Both the position numbers and the translations under genes were made by a program. A stretch of DNA of 64,000 bases from positions 1-64,000 of the forward strand of contig JAVZVD010000003.1 in assembly GCA_038878695.1 (NCBI GenBank), given 5' to 3'. The notes under the pieces were generated by a model, which ran no database searches, had not been told where the DNA came from, and was given only the letters and a program-made list of their open reading frames with translations. Shown piece after piece: positions 8,687 to 17,221 of the stretch (positions within the stretch are counted from its first letter, which is position 1; each line of letters begins with the position of its first letter). This DNA comes from Fervidicoccaceae archaeon. Its GTDB lineage: Archaea > Thermoproteota > Thermoprotei_A > Sulfolobales > Fervidicoccaceae.

Positions 8687-9757
8687 TTGGACGGCGGCCT
8701 CCCGGAGTCGAGGGTCGGCATAGCAGGCTGGGGCACCTACGTGCCCAGGCTAAGGGTGCGAGCCGAGGAATTTGCCAGAGTCTGGGGACACCCGCCGGGA
8801 GGGTGGCTGGGGCTCGGCGTGTCGGAGAAGAGCCTGGCCTGGATCGACGAGGACGCCGTGACGATGGGCGTCGAGGCGGCTCTCGGGGCCCTCGCCAGGG
8901 CGTGCATCGAGGGGAGAGAAGTAGGAGCGGTGTTCTTCGGGACGGAGTCGAAGCCCTACGCGGTTAAGCCTAGCGCAGCCGTAGTGGCCGAGGCGCTGGG
9001 GATCACGCCTCATACTATGGCCAGCGACCTCGAGTTCGCCTGTCGCGCTGCGAGCGAGGGACTAAGAGCGAGCATAGGTCTCGTAGCCTCAAACATGGTG
9101 AAGTATTCGCTGGTGATCGGCAGCGATACGGCTCAGGCCAACCCGGGCGACGTGCTCGAGTTCACGGCGTCTAGCGCCGCTGTGGCTATCTTGGTCGGAC
9201 CGGCCGAGAGCTCGGCGGCGATCTTCGAGGCATCACACTCGTACGTCACGGATACCACGGACTTCTGGAGGAGGTCAACGGCTCTTTTCCCGCTACACGC
9301 GGAGGGGTTCACGGGCGAGCCGGCATACTTCGCCCACATCATTGGCGCAGTGCGGGGACTCCTCGAGAAGACCGGGCTGAGACCGGGCGACTTCGATTTC
9401 GTCGTCTTCCACCAGCCCAATGCGCGCTTCCCTCTGCGCGTGGCCGAGAGGTTAGGCTTCCCCCGCGAGAAAGTAGAGCCGGGTCTCGTCGTGAGCAGGA
9501 TAGGCAATAGCTACAACGCGAGCGCCCTCATGGGATTGGCCAGGATCCTCGAGATCGCCGAGCCCGGCTCGAGGATTCTGCTCGCGCCTTTCGGCAGCGG
9601 CGCGGGAGCCGACGCTTACTCGATCGTGCTCACGGAGCGTGCGCGCAGAGCGAGAGAAGCCGCTCCCAAGGTCGACGACTGGCTATCTAAGGGCGTAGTC
9701 GTGGACTACGCGGTCTACGCCAGAGCTCGCGGACTCTTGCGGAGAGTGAGGTGGTGA
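8687..9757 (+). CDS. hmgB: Hydroxymethylglutaryl-CoA synthase
   Basis: 356 residues, the usual length of archaeal HMG-CoA synthase. It condenses acetyl-CoA with acetoacetyl-CoA for the mevalonate pathway to archaeal lipids. Catalytic residues are visible: Glu in FFGTESKPYAVKP, the nucleophilic Cys in DLEFACRAASEG and His in VVFHQPNARFPLRVAERLG. The TTG at 8687 has GAGGGT just upstream and lies 2 bp after metE. The next two genes encode a thiolase and a DUF35 protein; in methanogens these three form one channelling complex, and the conserved order supports that here. Confidence 0.95.
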   Translation: MDGGLPESRVGIAGWGTYVPRLRVRAEEFARVWGHPPGGWLGLGVSEKSLAWIDEDAVTMGVEAALGALARACIEGREVGAVFFGTESKPYAVKPSAAVVAEALGITPHTMASDLEFACRAASEGLRASIGLVASNMVKYSLVIGSDTAQANPGDVLEFTASSAAVAILVGPAESSAAIFEASHSYVTDTTDFWRRSTALFPLHAEGFTGEPAYFAHIIGAVRGLLEKTGLRPGDFDFVVFHQPNARFPLRVAERLGFPREKVEPGLVVSRIGNSYNASALMGLARILEIAEPGSRILLAPFGSGAGADAYSIVLTERARRAREAAPKVDDWLSKGVVVDYAVYARARGLLRRVRW

Positions 9758-9764
9758 AGTCGGC

Positions 9765-10916
9765 TTGGTCTCTTACGTGAGTGGCATCGGGTTCACCAAG
9801 GTCGGTAGACACTACGAGCTGAGCCTCGCCGATTTGGCCCGAGAGGCCGCGGTCAGAGCGCTGGAGCAGGCCGGCGTGGACGGAGTAGACGCGTTGGTGG
9901 TCTCCAATCTCTTCGCCGACGCGCTCCAGGGAGAGAGCATGCTCGGGCCTCTGGTGCTGGAAGAGCTGGGCTTCGCGGGCGCTCAAGTGCTGAGCGTAGG
10001 CGGGGGCGAAGCCTCGGGCCTTCTAGCGGTGCACGTCGCGCGGTCCCTCGTCGAGTCGAAGATGGCACGCGACGTGCTGGTCGTTGGAGTGGAGAAGCTC
10101 AGCGACGCCTCGAGCGCTGCGCACGCTAGCCTGTTAGAGAGGCTGGTCAGTGCAGACTACGAGGGCATCTACGGCGTGAATCTCGCCGCTTTGTACGCGC
10201 TGGCTGCCGCGGAGTACATGCGGAGATTCTCGGTGAGCGAGGAGCTACTAGCTCTGTGGCCCGTGCTGATGCACGAGCACTCACTCAATGCCCAGCACGG
10301 GCAGCTCAGGTTCAAGCTGACGGTAGAGCGGGTGCTCGGCTCGGAGCCGCTCTCGCCGCCGCTTAGACAGTTCCACGCGCATCAGCCCGGCGACGGAGCG
10401 GCCGCGCTGCTCATCTCATCGGAGAGCTCGAGAGCCCCCAAGGAGGCCAGGCTCGCGGAGTTACTGTACACGGCCTCGGCTGGAGGCCCTCTCGAGTATT
10501 CTCTGCGCAAAGACCCCGTCTGGTTCGAGACCGTCGCCGTATTGACTCGAGCCATGCTGAGCGCGGAGAATCTCGAGCCTCGGAAAATAGATCTAGTCGA
10601 GGTGACCGATAGCTACAGCATAGGAGGCCCCCTGTGCGTGGAGGCGATGGGCTTGAGCGAGCGAGGCCGAACTCTCCGCGATGTAGCCGAGGGTAGGTTT
10701 GGCTTCGGCGATAGGCCCACGCTCAACGTGGCGGGAGGGGTCAAGGCTCGAGGACACCCCTACGGAGCCACCGGGGTCTACCAGGTGGCGGAGATCGTAT
10801 CGGCGATGCACGGAATCTATGGGGTCAAACAGCTCTCAGGCACCGAGTTCGGCGTAGCCGTGGCGATCGGAGGCTACGCGGCCGTAGCGGCTGGGGCGCT
10901 TCTCAGGAGAACCTGA
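9765..10916 (+). CDS. Thiolase-family protein of the HMG-CoA synthase complex, nucleophilic Cys absent
   Basis: 383 residues of archaeal thiolase type, expected to supply acetoacetyl-CoA to HMG-CoA synthase. The fold landmarks are present (VLVVGVEKLSDASS, HQPGDGAAALLISS, VTDSYSIGGPLCVEA, NVAGGVKARGHPYGATG with the catalytic His). Where canonical thiolases read AACASG, this one reads VGGGEASG, placing Glu82 at the nucleophile position. The only Cys in the protein is in GGPLCVEAMG. It may be a crenarchaeal subfamily with another chemistry or a structural partner. TTG start 7 bp after hmgB; followed by the DUF35 gene. Confidence 0.85.
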   Translation: MVSYVSGIGFTKVGRHYELSLADLAREAAVRALEQAGVDGVDALVVSNLFADALQGESMLGPLVLEELGFAGAQVLSVGGGEASGLLAVHVARSLVESKMARDVLVVGVEKLSDASSAAHASLLERLVSADYEGIYGVNLAALYALAAAEYMRRFSVSEELLALWPVLMHEHSLNAQHGQLRFKLTVERVLGSEPLSPPLRQFHAHQPGDGAAALLISSESSRAPKEARLAELLYTASAGGPLEYSLRKDPVWFETVAVLTRAMLSAENLEPRKIDLVEVTDSYSIGGPLCVEAMGLSERGRTLRDVAEGRFGFGDRPTLNVAGGVKARGHPYGATGVYQVAEIVSAMHGIYGVKQLSGTEFGVAVAIGGYAAVAAGALLRRT

Positions 10917-10923
10917 CGGAGGA

Positions 10924-11337
10924 ATGATCGGGTTGGACCTCGAGTTAAACGCGGCGAGGCTCTGGAGGCTCAGGAGAAAGCACTACTCGATCGAGGGAGC
11001 TCGATGTAGCTCTTGCGGCGCGCTCTTCTACCCACCGAGAAGAGCTTGCCCCCACTGCGGATCGAGGGACGTCGCGCTCTCTCCTCTGCCGAGAAGAGGG
11101 AAGCTCGTAGCGTGGACGCCCCTCTACGACGTTGGCGGAAATTTCGAAGAGAGCAGGCCCCTCTACATCGGTGTCATCGACCTCGGCGGTGCGCGCGTCG
11201 TGCTTCCGCTGACCGATGTATTCGACGAGCGTGAGCTGCTCGAAGGGGCCGAGGTCGAGCTGGTCTTCAGGAGAATAGTTGAGGCAGGCTCAGCGGGACC
11301 GATCCACTACGGTCTAAAGGCTAGGATCGCGAAATAG
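10924..11337 (+). CDS. DUF35 OB-fold, zinc-ribbon acyl-CoA-associated protein
   Basis: 137 residues. N-terminal helix, then a zinc ribbon (CSSC, CPHC) and an OB fold (KLVAWTPLYDVGGNF, YIGVIDLGGARVVLPLTDV). In archaea this protein bridges thiolase and HMG-CoA synthase and provides a shared CoA site so that acetoacetyl-CoA is channelled. The gene starts with ATG at 10924, 7 bp after the thiolase, with GGAGGA directly upstream, and ends the operon before the convergent MTHFR-like gene. Confidence 0.9.
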   Translation: MIGLDLELNAARLWRLRRKHYSIEGARCSSCGALFYPPRRACPHCGSRDVALSPLPRRGKLVAWTPLYDVGGNFEESRPLYIGVIDLGGARVVLPLTDVFDERELLEGAEVELVFRRIVEAGSAGPIHYGLKARIAK

Positions 11338-11354
11338 CCAAATCAGGAGAGCCT

Positions 11355-12071
11355 TTAGAGCCTCCCGAGAACGCGGGAGATCTCCGAGGGTCCGAGCGCG
11401 GGGAGTGAGACTATCATGCCGTCGAGCAGGCCCTTCCACTTATCCAAGTACTCGGCGAGAAGCTCGGCTTCCACCGAGTCCTCGGTCTGGAGGCGACTCT
11501 TCACGAGCCCCCTATTCTCGGGCGTAATGACTATTGCGTAGCCGAGCAGCTCTCCGCGCTCCAGCGCCCCAGAGGACCGGAGGACTCCGAGCTTCTCCTC
11601 GTTCTTCCGCAGGACTACGTAAAAGTCGGCGCGAGCTCTCAGCCTCTTCTCGATGTCCTCCGGTTGACGCCTCAAGCTTATGGTCAAGCCTCCGCGTATC
11701 CCCGATAGCTTAGGATCGCTCCTGAGCATCGAGAGGGCCTCTTCCGGGCTCACGTCGCCGACTATCGTGCCTCGAGGAGGCCTGTCTCCTCGGAGAAAGA
11801 GGATCTCCGAGACGCCTACGAGGTAGGCCCCGTATATCTGATTGACTAGGCCGGTCCACGAATAGTCTATGACTCGCAAACTTATCGCGACTCTCAGGCC
11901 GCGCTCTACGGCTATGGCGGCTATAGGGAGAACCGAAGCCTTCGGGATTCCGAGAGGAGAATCCGGCACGAATACCTCATCCACTCGTCCAGCCACGGCT
12001 TCCAACAAAGCCTCGAGCTTCTTCCTAGATCTCGTTGGCATGATCTCTACGAGCAGCTTCATCCGAGGCAC
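11355..12071 (-). CDS. Methylenetetrahydrofolate reductase-like protein
   Basis: 238 residues with the MetF-like TIM-barrel pattern: LVEIMPTRSRKKLEAL, VFVPDSPLGIPKASVLPIA, ISLRVIDYSWTGLVNQIYGA and ILFLRGDRPPRG. In MTHFRs the equivalent segments bind FAD and the folate or pterin substrate. It may make the methyl group used by the methionine synthase pair (inference). The sequence is diverged and short, so cofactor use is uncertain. GTG 12071 and ATG 12062 (MKLLVEIMP) are both possible starts. The upstream TATA sequence at 12106-12119 is shared with tRNA-Gly on the other strand. Confidence 0.7.
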   Translation of the reverse strand: MPRMKLLVEIMPTRSRKKLEALLEAVAGRVDEVFVPDSPLGIPKASVLPIAAIAVERGLRVAISLRVIDYSWTGLVNQIYGAYLVGVSEILFLRGDRPPRGTIVGDVSPEEALSMLRSDPKLSGIRGGLTISLRRQPEDIEKRLRARADFYVVLRKNEEKLGVLRSSGALERGELLGYAIVITPENRGLVKSRLQTEDSVEAELLAEYLDKWKGLLDGMIVSLPALGPSEISRVLGRL

Positions 12072-12105
12072 CGCGTCGAACGACTCGCGACTCTCTGCCC
12101 TCTGC

Positions 12106-12119
12106 AGATTTATTTAAAA
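12106..12119. promoter_or_regulatory. Shared divergent TATA element (MTHFR-like gene / tRNA-Gly)
   Basis: The AT-only core TTTATTTAAAA reads as a TATA box on both strands. On the plus strand it lies about 30 bp before the tRNA-Gly 5' end. On the minus strand it lies about 40-45 bp before the MTHFR-like start. No other TATA candidate is visible in this gap, so one element may serve both directions. Confidence 0.45.
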
Positions 12120-12144
12120 GGTTGTCACGGCGCTACATAGAACA

Positions 12145-12220
12145 GCGGCGGTCGTCTAGCCTGGACTAGGACGCCGGCCTTCCAAGCCGGAAATCCCGGG
12201 TTCGAATCCCGGCCGCCGCA
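12145..12220 (+). tRNA. tRNA-Gly (anticodon TCC)
   Basis: 76-nt cloverleaf without intron. The acceptor GCGGCGG pairs with CCGCCGC, the anticodon arm is CCGGC-CTTCCAA-GCCGG giving TCC, and the T arm is CCGGG-TTCGAAT-CCCGG (flanked ATC..). Discriminator A12220; CCA not encoded. It lies between the divergent MTHFR-like gene and the 3' end of hisS. Confidence 0.95.
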
Positions 12221-12249
12221 CCTAAAGTCCCCCGCCTGGGCGAACACTC

Positions 12250-13560
12250 TCACGACTTCCTAGGCACGTTCGATGAGGCTCTCTCCCTCGCTAGATTGAC
12301 CAACGAGTCTAAATTTAGTTCGAGTCTCTCGCCTCTCTCTCGATCATACACCGCGTAGACTCCCCTCTCTAGCTCGCGCTGACCAACGAATACTACGATA
12401 GGGATTCGCAAAGCCGAGGCCCTCTTCCTCTGTTTGTCTTCGTCGCGCCTCATTAGGTCGACCTCGGTTGGCACGCCTCTAACTCGGAGCTCGCGGGCCA
12501 GCTTCCAAGCGGCCTCGTAGTGCTCCGAGCCCACGTTGACGACGAGCACGACCGAGCAGGACCTCCTGCCGAGATCAACGAGCCCCCTCTCGACCAAGAC
12601 GTCTAGGACTCGGTCCACTCCTATGCTGCAGCCCGTGGCCGGTATGCTCTCCCCACCTCGAAAGAGACCTATCAGCTCATCGTATCTGCCTCCCCCCGCG
12701 ATGCTCGGCCCCCTCCCCACTGAGAACTCCATTATCGGGCCCGTATAGTAATCGAGGCCGCGAACCAGGCTCGGGTCGATGACAATCTTATCCGGGTCGA
12801 AGGCCAGCTCTATTATGAGCTCGAGGTCTTCGATTGCTCGAGAAGCCGCGGTGGTGGAGACGAGGGGCTTGAGCCCGTCGAGGCCGCCGCCAGCCTCACG
12901 AAGGTCGAGCAGGCGCTCTACCCTCTCTACGAGCGATTGCGAGAGGCCCAGGGCTCTCAGCTCGTTGAGCACGCCCTCCCGCCCCAGCTTGTCGAGCTTA
13001 TCTATCGCTCTATACACGGGCTTCGGGTCGACGAGCCCGAGCTCGCGCTTGAAGAACTCATCTAGCACGACCCTGTGATTTAGCCTCACGGCGACGTCTC
13101 TCAGACCAAGCTGATGGAGAGCGTGTTGAACTGCGCCGAGGACCTCTGCGTCGGCCTCGGGGTGAGGAGAGCCGACAACATCTACGTCGGCTTGGAGGAA
13201 TTCTCTATACCTCATGTGTTGAGGCTCTTCGTGTCTCCACACCGGCGCGATCTGGTATCTCTTAAAAGGCAGAGGGAGCTCCGGGTGAGAGGCGACGTAG
13301 CGGGCCAGGGGCACGGTGAGATCGTAGCGGAGCCCGTACTCGCGACCGCTGCGAGGGTCTTCGAATCTCCAGATCAACATGCCCTCCGCCTCCTCTCCAT
13401 ACTTGCCCGCTAGCGTCTCCCAGAACTCGACGGCCGGAGTCTCCATCGGGGAGAAGCCGTAGAGCTCGAATACTTTTCCGATTCTCTCGATCACGCGCAG
13501 TCGAGGGATGGCGATCTCGGGAGGTATATCGCGGAAGCCTCTCGGTGGGGTTGGCTTCAT
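12250..13560 (-). CDS. hisS: Histidyl-tRNA synthetase
   Basis: 436-residue class II aminoacyl-tRNA synthetase that charges tRNA-His. Motif 1 region TPPRGFRDIPPE; motif 2 around YQIAPVWRHEEPQHMRYREFLQADVD; histidine-A motif VRGLDYYTGPIMEF; motif 3 GGGRYDELIGLFRG to ATGCSIGVDRVLDVL. The C-terminal anticodon-binding domain is present (VVLVVNVGSEHYEAAWKLARELR). ATG start at 13560; the next upstream stretch is a short divergent intergenic region. Length is normal for archaeal HisRS. Confidence 0.96.
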   Translation of the reverse strand: MKPTPPRGFRDIPPEIAIPRLRVIERIGKVFELYGFSPMETPAVEFWETLAGKYGEEAEGMLIWRFEDPRSGREYGLRYDLTVPLARYVASHPELPLPFKRYQIAPVWRHEEPQHMRYREFLQADVDVVGSPHPEADAEVLGAVQHALHQLGLRDVAVRLNHRVVLDEFFKRELGLVDPKPVYRAIDKLDKLGREGVLNELRALGLSQSLVERVERLLDLREAGGGLDGLKPLVSTTAASRAIEDLELIIELAFDPDKIVIDPSLVRGLDYYTGPIMEFSVGRGPSIAGGGRYDELIGLFRGGESIPATGCSIGVDRVLDVLVERGLVDLGRRSCSVVLVVNVGSEHYEAAWKLARELRVRGVPTEVDLMRRDEDKQRKRASALRIPIVVFVGQRELERGVYAVYDRERGERLELNLDSLVNLARERASSNVPRKS

Positions 13561-13661
13561 AATCGAGCACCCCGGCGCGGAGCTCTCGAGAGCCGCTGCG
13601 AGCCTCCCATTTATTTCCCCGCCAGCATAATGCTTGGGGTCAAACTTCGAGGAGAGGCGGC

Positions 13662-14417
13662 GTGGAGCTTACATTGTTGGAGACCCTCAGGTCCTTGGTC
13701 TCTAGCCTAGGACTAGCGGGAGTCTTTGTAATCAGCGCGCTGGGGAACGCCGTGCCGTATTCTTCGGTGCCCTATCTAGCTTTCATCGCAGCCTACTCCA
13801 TGGCCATGGAGGCGGGGAGTAGGATTCTCTTAGTTCTCGTTGGGGCTCTCGGCGCGACCGCGGGCAAGCTCTTGATCTATGCCGCCTCGAGGTATGCGGC
13901 CGAGAAGGTGATATCTGAGGAGCGCAAGAAAGACATGGAGTATCTGAGGAGGGCTCTGAGCAGAAGATATTTAGGTCTACTGGCGGTCTTGCTCTTTGCA
14001 GCAACGCCTCTGCCGGACGACGTGTTATACGTACCCCTGGGAGTGGCCAAGTACGATCCGACACACTTCTTCGCGGGGACCCTGCTGGGCAAGACCGTGA
14101 TAGTCGGTATTGCCGTGTTCCTGGGAGAGAGAGCGACCTGGGTCCTCAGCGCAGCCTCCGAATACGGTACCGGCGCGTTGATAGCCGGGGCGGCGGTGCT
14201 CATCGCCTTCACCTCGGTGCTGCTAGCCGTGGTGATATTCGCCGATTGGAGGAGCGTCTTCATGGCCCTCTCCGAACGAGGCGCCCTCGCCTCATTGGCC
14301 GTGTTGACCCGAGAGACTGCGCTTATCCTTACTCTGAGGCACCCATCCATCAGGAGGAGAGGCGAGAAGCTAGGGGAGCTCATTGGAAAATCTCACGATA
14401 TGGGCGAGGCCCGCTGA
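13662..14417 (+). CDS. DedA/VTT-domain integral membrane protein
   Basis: 251 residues with about five hydrophobic segments: LAGVFVISALGNAVPYSSVPY, ILLVLVGALGATAGKLLIY, LGLLAVLLFAATPLPDD, GTLLGKTVIVGIAVFLG and GALIAGAAVLIAFTSVLLAVV. The Gly/Pro-rich re-entrant pattern matches the SNARE-associated/DedA (VTT) family, some members of which move lipids across membranes. The C-terminus is basic and probably cytoplasmic. GTG 13662 is preceded by GGAGAGG. Substrate and role here are unknown; it stands alone between hisS and a short convergent gene. Confidence 0.75.
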   Translation: MELTLLETLRSLVSSLGLAGVFVISALGNAVPYSSVPYLAFIAAYSMAMEAGSRILLVLVGALGATAGKLLIYAASRYAAEKVISEERKKDMEYLRRALSRRYLGLLAVLLFAATPLPDDVLYVPLGVAKYDPTHFFAGTLLGKTVIVGIAVFLGERATWVLSAASEYGTGALIAGAAVLIAFTSVLLAVVIFADWRSVFMALSERGALASLAVLTRETALILTLRHPSIRRRGEKLGELIGKSHDMGEAR

Positions 14418-14422
14418 GAACC

Positions 14423-14752
14423 TCAAGCCCTCGAGCGGCCCAGTTTCTCGAGCGCCAGCTCGAGGGCTTTGTCGAAATCCGGCTGAAGCCTTTCGTTGAG
14501 CGGTATATCGCTCAAGAGGGGGACCACGCGACCCGACTCCAGCTCTGCCATGAGCTGAGGGAGCCCGGCCATTCCGAGTTCGTCGGTGAAGCCGTGCTCG
14601 ATCGCGTAAACGTAGTCCTCGTATTTCACTTCCAGCTCCGCTCCTAGGACCTCCGCCAACTTCTCCGCCAACTTCTTCCACTCTCCGTGATATGGATGAT
14701 GCTCGGCCGTATCGAGAACTATCTTTAGAACCCTCTCGGTCAAGTTGATCAC
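14423..14752 (-). CDS. Small hypothetical protein
   Basis: 109 acidic residues, not recognised. It starts INLTERVLKIVLDTAE, then HPYHGEWKKLAEKLAEVLG, then GLPQLMAELESGRVVPLL, and ends with a charged helix. The pattern of a helix, a strand and a GLP turn followed by VVPLL is loosely like a cysteine-free thioredoxin fold, but this is weak. The GTG at 14752 is supported by a TATA-like GCGAAATAAAAGCC (minus strand, 14776-14788) 25-35 bp upstream. Convergent with the DedA-like gene, 5 bp apart. Confidence 0.6.
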   Translation of the reverse strand: MINLTERVLKIVLDTAEHHPYHGEWKKLAEKLAEVLGAELEVKYEDYVYAIEHGFTDELGMAGLPQLMAELESGRVVPLLSDIPLNERLQPDFDKALELALEKLGRSRA

Positions 14753-14869
14753 ACTCTGACTCTCTCGACCTGCGGCTTTTATTTCGCTTTAGTCGCTTTA
14801 ACGGTCCAAGTTTGCCTCAAAGCCTCGCTCGATCCCCTCAGGGGGAGGGACGATAGGAAAAAGACTTAG

Positions 14870-14885
14870 CACATTGAGCAATGTG
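14870..14885 (-). terminator. Possible terminator of the P5C dehydrogenase gene
   Basis: A perfect 7-bp inverted repeat (CACATTG-AG-CAATGTG) lies about 35 bp beyond the stop of the leftward gene. On the minus strand it is followed within a few bases by CTTTTT. A hairpin before a T run suits archaeal termination, though T runs alone often suffice. Confidence 0.4.
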
Positions 14886-14919
14886 AAGCAACGAAGTAAG
14901 GAAGAAGGCTTTTTTGAGC

Positions 14920-16536
14920 TCAGCCCATGTACTCTCTGCGCCAATCCCGCGGCGGATTGAGATTTTCTTTTATGTTTCTCGGGTTCAGCCATTTGACTAG
15001 GTTCAGCCAGAATCCCGCCTTATCGTTAGTCCCCGACCATCTCGTGCCACCGAATGGTTGCCTGCCCACTATGGCCCCAGTCGGTTTATCGTTAATGTAG
15101 AAGTTGCCGGCGGCATATCTTAATTTCCTCTCGGCTTCGATTATGGCATATCTATCGTTAGCAATTATAGAGCCCGTTAGACCGTACGGAGCCGCGCTAT
15201 CCACCACGCCGAGCACCTCGCTGTACTTATCGTCATCGTAAACGTAGACCGTTAAGACGGGCCCGAAGATCTCCTCCACCATGAGCTTCCCGCGGGGATT
15301 ATTGGTAACTATTATTGTTGGCTCAATGAACCAGCCTTTCTCGCTGCTATATCCTCCACCGTAGATTATCTCGTATTCTTCGGGTCTGCTCCTCGCATAC
15401 TCTATATAGCTAATTATCTTCTCGAACGCGGCTCTATTTATGACCGCTCCGCCGAAGACCGTGAAGTCCTCGATGGGTCCGTAGCGCACTCTCCTCATCT
15501 CACTCAGCAGCCTCGCCTTGAGCGCGCCGTTCCACAGGCTCTTGGGGACGAAGAGTCTAGAGGCGGCGCTGCATTTCTGGCCCTGGTACTCGAAGGCCCC
15601 CCGAATTATAGCGGTGACTGAAACCTCCACGTCGGCCGAGGGATGTACTACGATGAAGTCCTTACCGCCCGTCTCCCCAACTATTCTGGGGAAATTCCTA
15701 TAGCGTTCTAAGTTCTCGGCGATTCTCTTCCACAGCTTCACGAAAGTCTCGTAGCTCCCAGTGAAGTGAAGGCCGGCGAAGTCCTTGTGCCTGAAGACCG
15801 CGTCAAAGCTCGCGTGGGGCGAGGGAACGAAGTTGACCACGCCAGGTGGTAGACCGGCCTCCATGAGGACTTCCATTATCACGTAGTTCGAGAATATCAC
15901 GTCGGTGCAAGGTCTCCACACAGCTACGTTACCGACTATGGCGGGGGCTGTGGGGAGGTTGCCGGCGATGCTGAAGAAGTTAAACGGTGGGATAGCCGCA
16001 ACGAAGCCCTCGAGGGGCCTCCAGTCCAGTCTGTTGATCTCGCCCGGGAACTGATCGGGTTGCTGCTCGTAGAGGAACTGAGCATAGTACGCGTTGAATC
16101 TCCAGAAGTCCACCAACTCGGCCAGATCTATCTCGGCTTCGTAGGGCGTCTTGGATTGATTCAGCATTATGGCCGCTATGGCTCTGAGCCTATAAGGCCC
16201 CGAGAGCAGCTCGGCCGCTCTCATAAAGACAGCAACTCTGTGGTACCAGTCGAGGTCGGACCACCTCTGCCAAGCGTCGAGCGCTCTCTCGATGGCCTCT
16301 TCGACTTCGGTCTCTCCAGCCAAGTGGGCAATCGCTAGGAGCTTGCTGTGGTCGTGGGGGGCTCTGATCTCGCGCGTCTGCCCACTCTTGACCTTCTTCC
16401 CTCCCACGATCAATGGGATCTCCTCGGTCTTCGAGGAGAGCTCCTCGAGCTTCTTCTTCAGCTCCTCCCTCTCTTTCGTGCCTGGAGCGTAGCCGATGAT
16501 GCGCTCGTTCTTGGGCTTCTCGATGTGCCACTTCAA
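14920..16536 (-). CDS. pruA: L-glutamate gamma-semialdehyde (1-pyrroline-5-carboxylate) dehydrogenase
   Basis: 538-residue aldehyde dehydrogenase that oxidises glutamate semialdehyde to glutamate in proline/arginine/ornithine degradation. The family length, GETGGKDFIVVHPSAD (catalytic Glu region), YQGQKCSAASRLFVP (catalytic Cys), PFNFFSIAGNLPTAPA and EEIFGPVLTVYVYDD mark it as a P5C dehydrogenase rather than a generic ALDH. The TTG at 16536 is preceded by GGTGAGGAGG, one of the strongest Shine-Dalgarno sequences in the window. No proline dehydrogenase lies in the window. Confidence 0.92.
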   Translation of the reverse strand: MKWHIEKPKNERIIGYAPGTKEREELKKKLEELSSKTEEIPLIVGGKKVKSGQTREIRAPHDHSKLLAIAHLAGETEVEEAIERALDAWQRWSDLDWYHRVAVFMRAAELLSGPYRLRAIAAIMLNQSKTPYEAEIDLAELVDFWRFNAYYAQFLYEQQPDQFPGEINRLDWRPLEGFVAAIPPFNFFSIAGNLPTAPAIVGNVAVWRPCTDVIFSNYVIMEVLMEAGLPPGVVNFVPSPHASFDAVFRHKDFAGLHFTGSYETFVKLWKRIAENLERYRNFPRIVGETGGKDFIVVHPSADVEVSVTAIIRGAFEYQGQKCSAASRLFVPKSLWNGALKARLLSEMRRVRYGPIEDFTVFGGAVINRAAFEKIISYIEYARSRPEEYEIIYGGGYSSEKGWFIEPTIIVTNNPRGKLMVEEIFGPVLTVYVYDDDKYSEVLGVVDSAAPYGLTGSIIANDRYAIIEAERKLRYAAGNFYINDKPTGAIVGRQPFGGTRWSGTNDKAGFWLNLVKWLNPRNIKENLNPPRDWRREYMG

Positions 16537-16772
16537 GCCTCCTCACCGCGTTGGGCCGATCTCGTGTTTTCATCTGCTCGAGGTGCACGGCTCAATAATC
16601 TTTCGACTGCTCGAGCGCTCAGATTGCGTGATTTCGTTGAATGATCTACGTACGATTAACCGCTCGCGCGACGAACATTTCGCCTAGAGAGCTCCGGGAG
16701 ACCGAGTGGACTTGGAGTCGAGCGCGGCTCGAGCTCTTTGGCGAGAGAAAACGCGGGTGAACGCGAGTGAAG

Positions 16773-16847
16773 CGGGCCCGCCGGGATTCGAACCCGGGAT
16801 CTCCGGCTCCGCAGGCCGGCACCCTATCCTGGCTAGGCCACGGGCCC
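16773..16847 (-). tRNA. tRNA-Arg (anticodon GCG)
   Basis: 75-nt intron-less cloverleaf on the minus strand. The acceptor GGGCCCG pairs with CGGGCCC, discriminator G. The anticodon arm is CCGGC-CTGCGGA-GCCGG, giving GCG, which reads CGC/CGT arginine codons. The T arm is CCGGG-TTCGAAT-CCCGG (flanked ATC..). CCA not encoded. The gap of about 235 bp to pruA holds no gene I can support. Confidence 0.92.
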
Positions 16848-16921
16848 GCGTTCTGCTCTCGAGTTTAGAAAAACCGTAATATTTAGCGCTGCGTAGAGAT
16901 TCTTCGGGAGAGAATATCGGC

Positions 16922-17221
16922 ATGCTCTACGTAAAAGTTCACGAGAGCCGGCAGGGCAAGATCGTTGCGGTGTGCGATCGTGAGCTGCTGGGAGCAGAGC
17001 TCAGGGAGGGAGGAATAATCCTGAGGGTCTCTCCCGAGTTTTATGGGGGGGAACTCTTGGACGAGACCGAAGCCCTCGAAATCATGTACACGGCCCAGAT
17101 CCTCAACGTGGTCGGTGAGAGAGCGGTGAGCTTAGCAATAAGAGAGAAGCTAATTCACCCGGCCTCCGTAATCAGCGTAGAAGCCGTGCCCTTCGCCATG
17201 TTCATCAACACGATGCCATGA
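16922..17221 (+). CDS. DUF424 family protein
   Basis: 99 residues with the archaeal DUF424 pattern: LYVKVHESRQGKIVAVCDRELLG, FYGGELLDETEALEIM and ILNVVGERAVSLAIREKLI. Function of the family is not established; it is widely conserved in archaea near translation genes. ATG at 16922, and the stop overlaps the next ATG (ATGA, 17218), so it is co-translated with NMD3. A TATA-like GTAATATTTAG near 16876-16886 fits as promoter. Confidence 0.85.
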   Translation: MLYVKVHESRQGKIVAVCDRELLGAELREGGIILRVSPEFYGGELLDETEALEIMYTAQILNVVGERAVSLAIREKLIHPASVISVEAVPFAMFINTMP

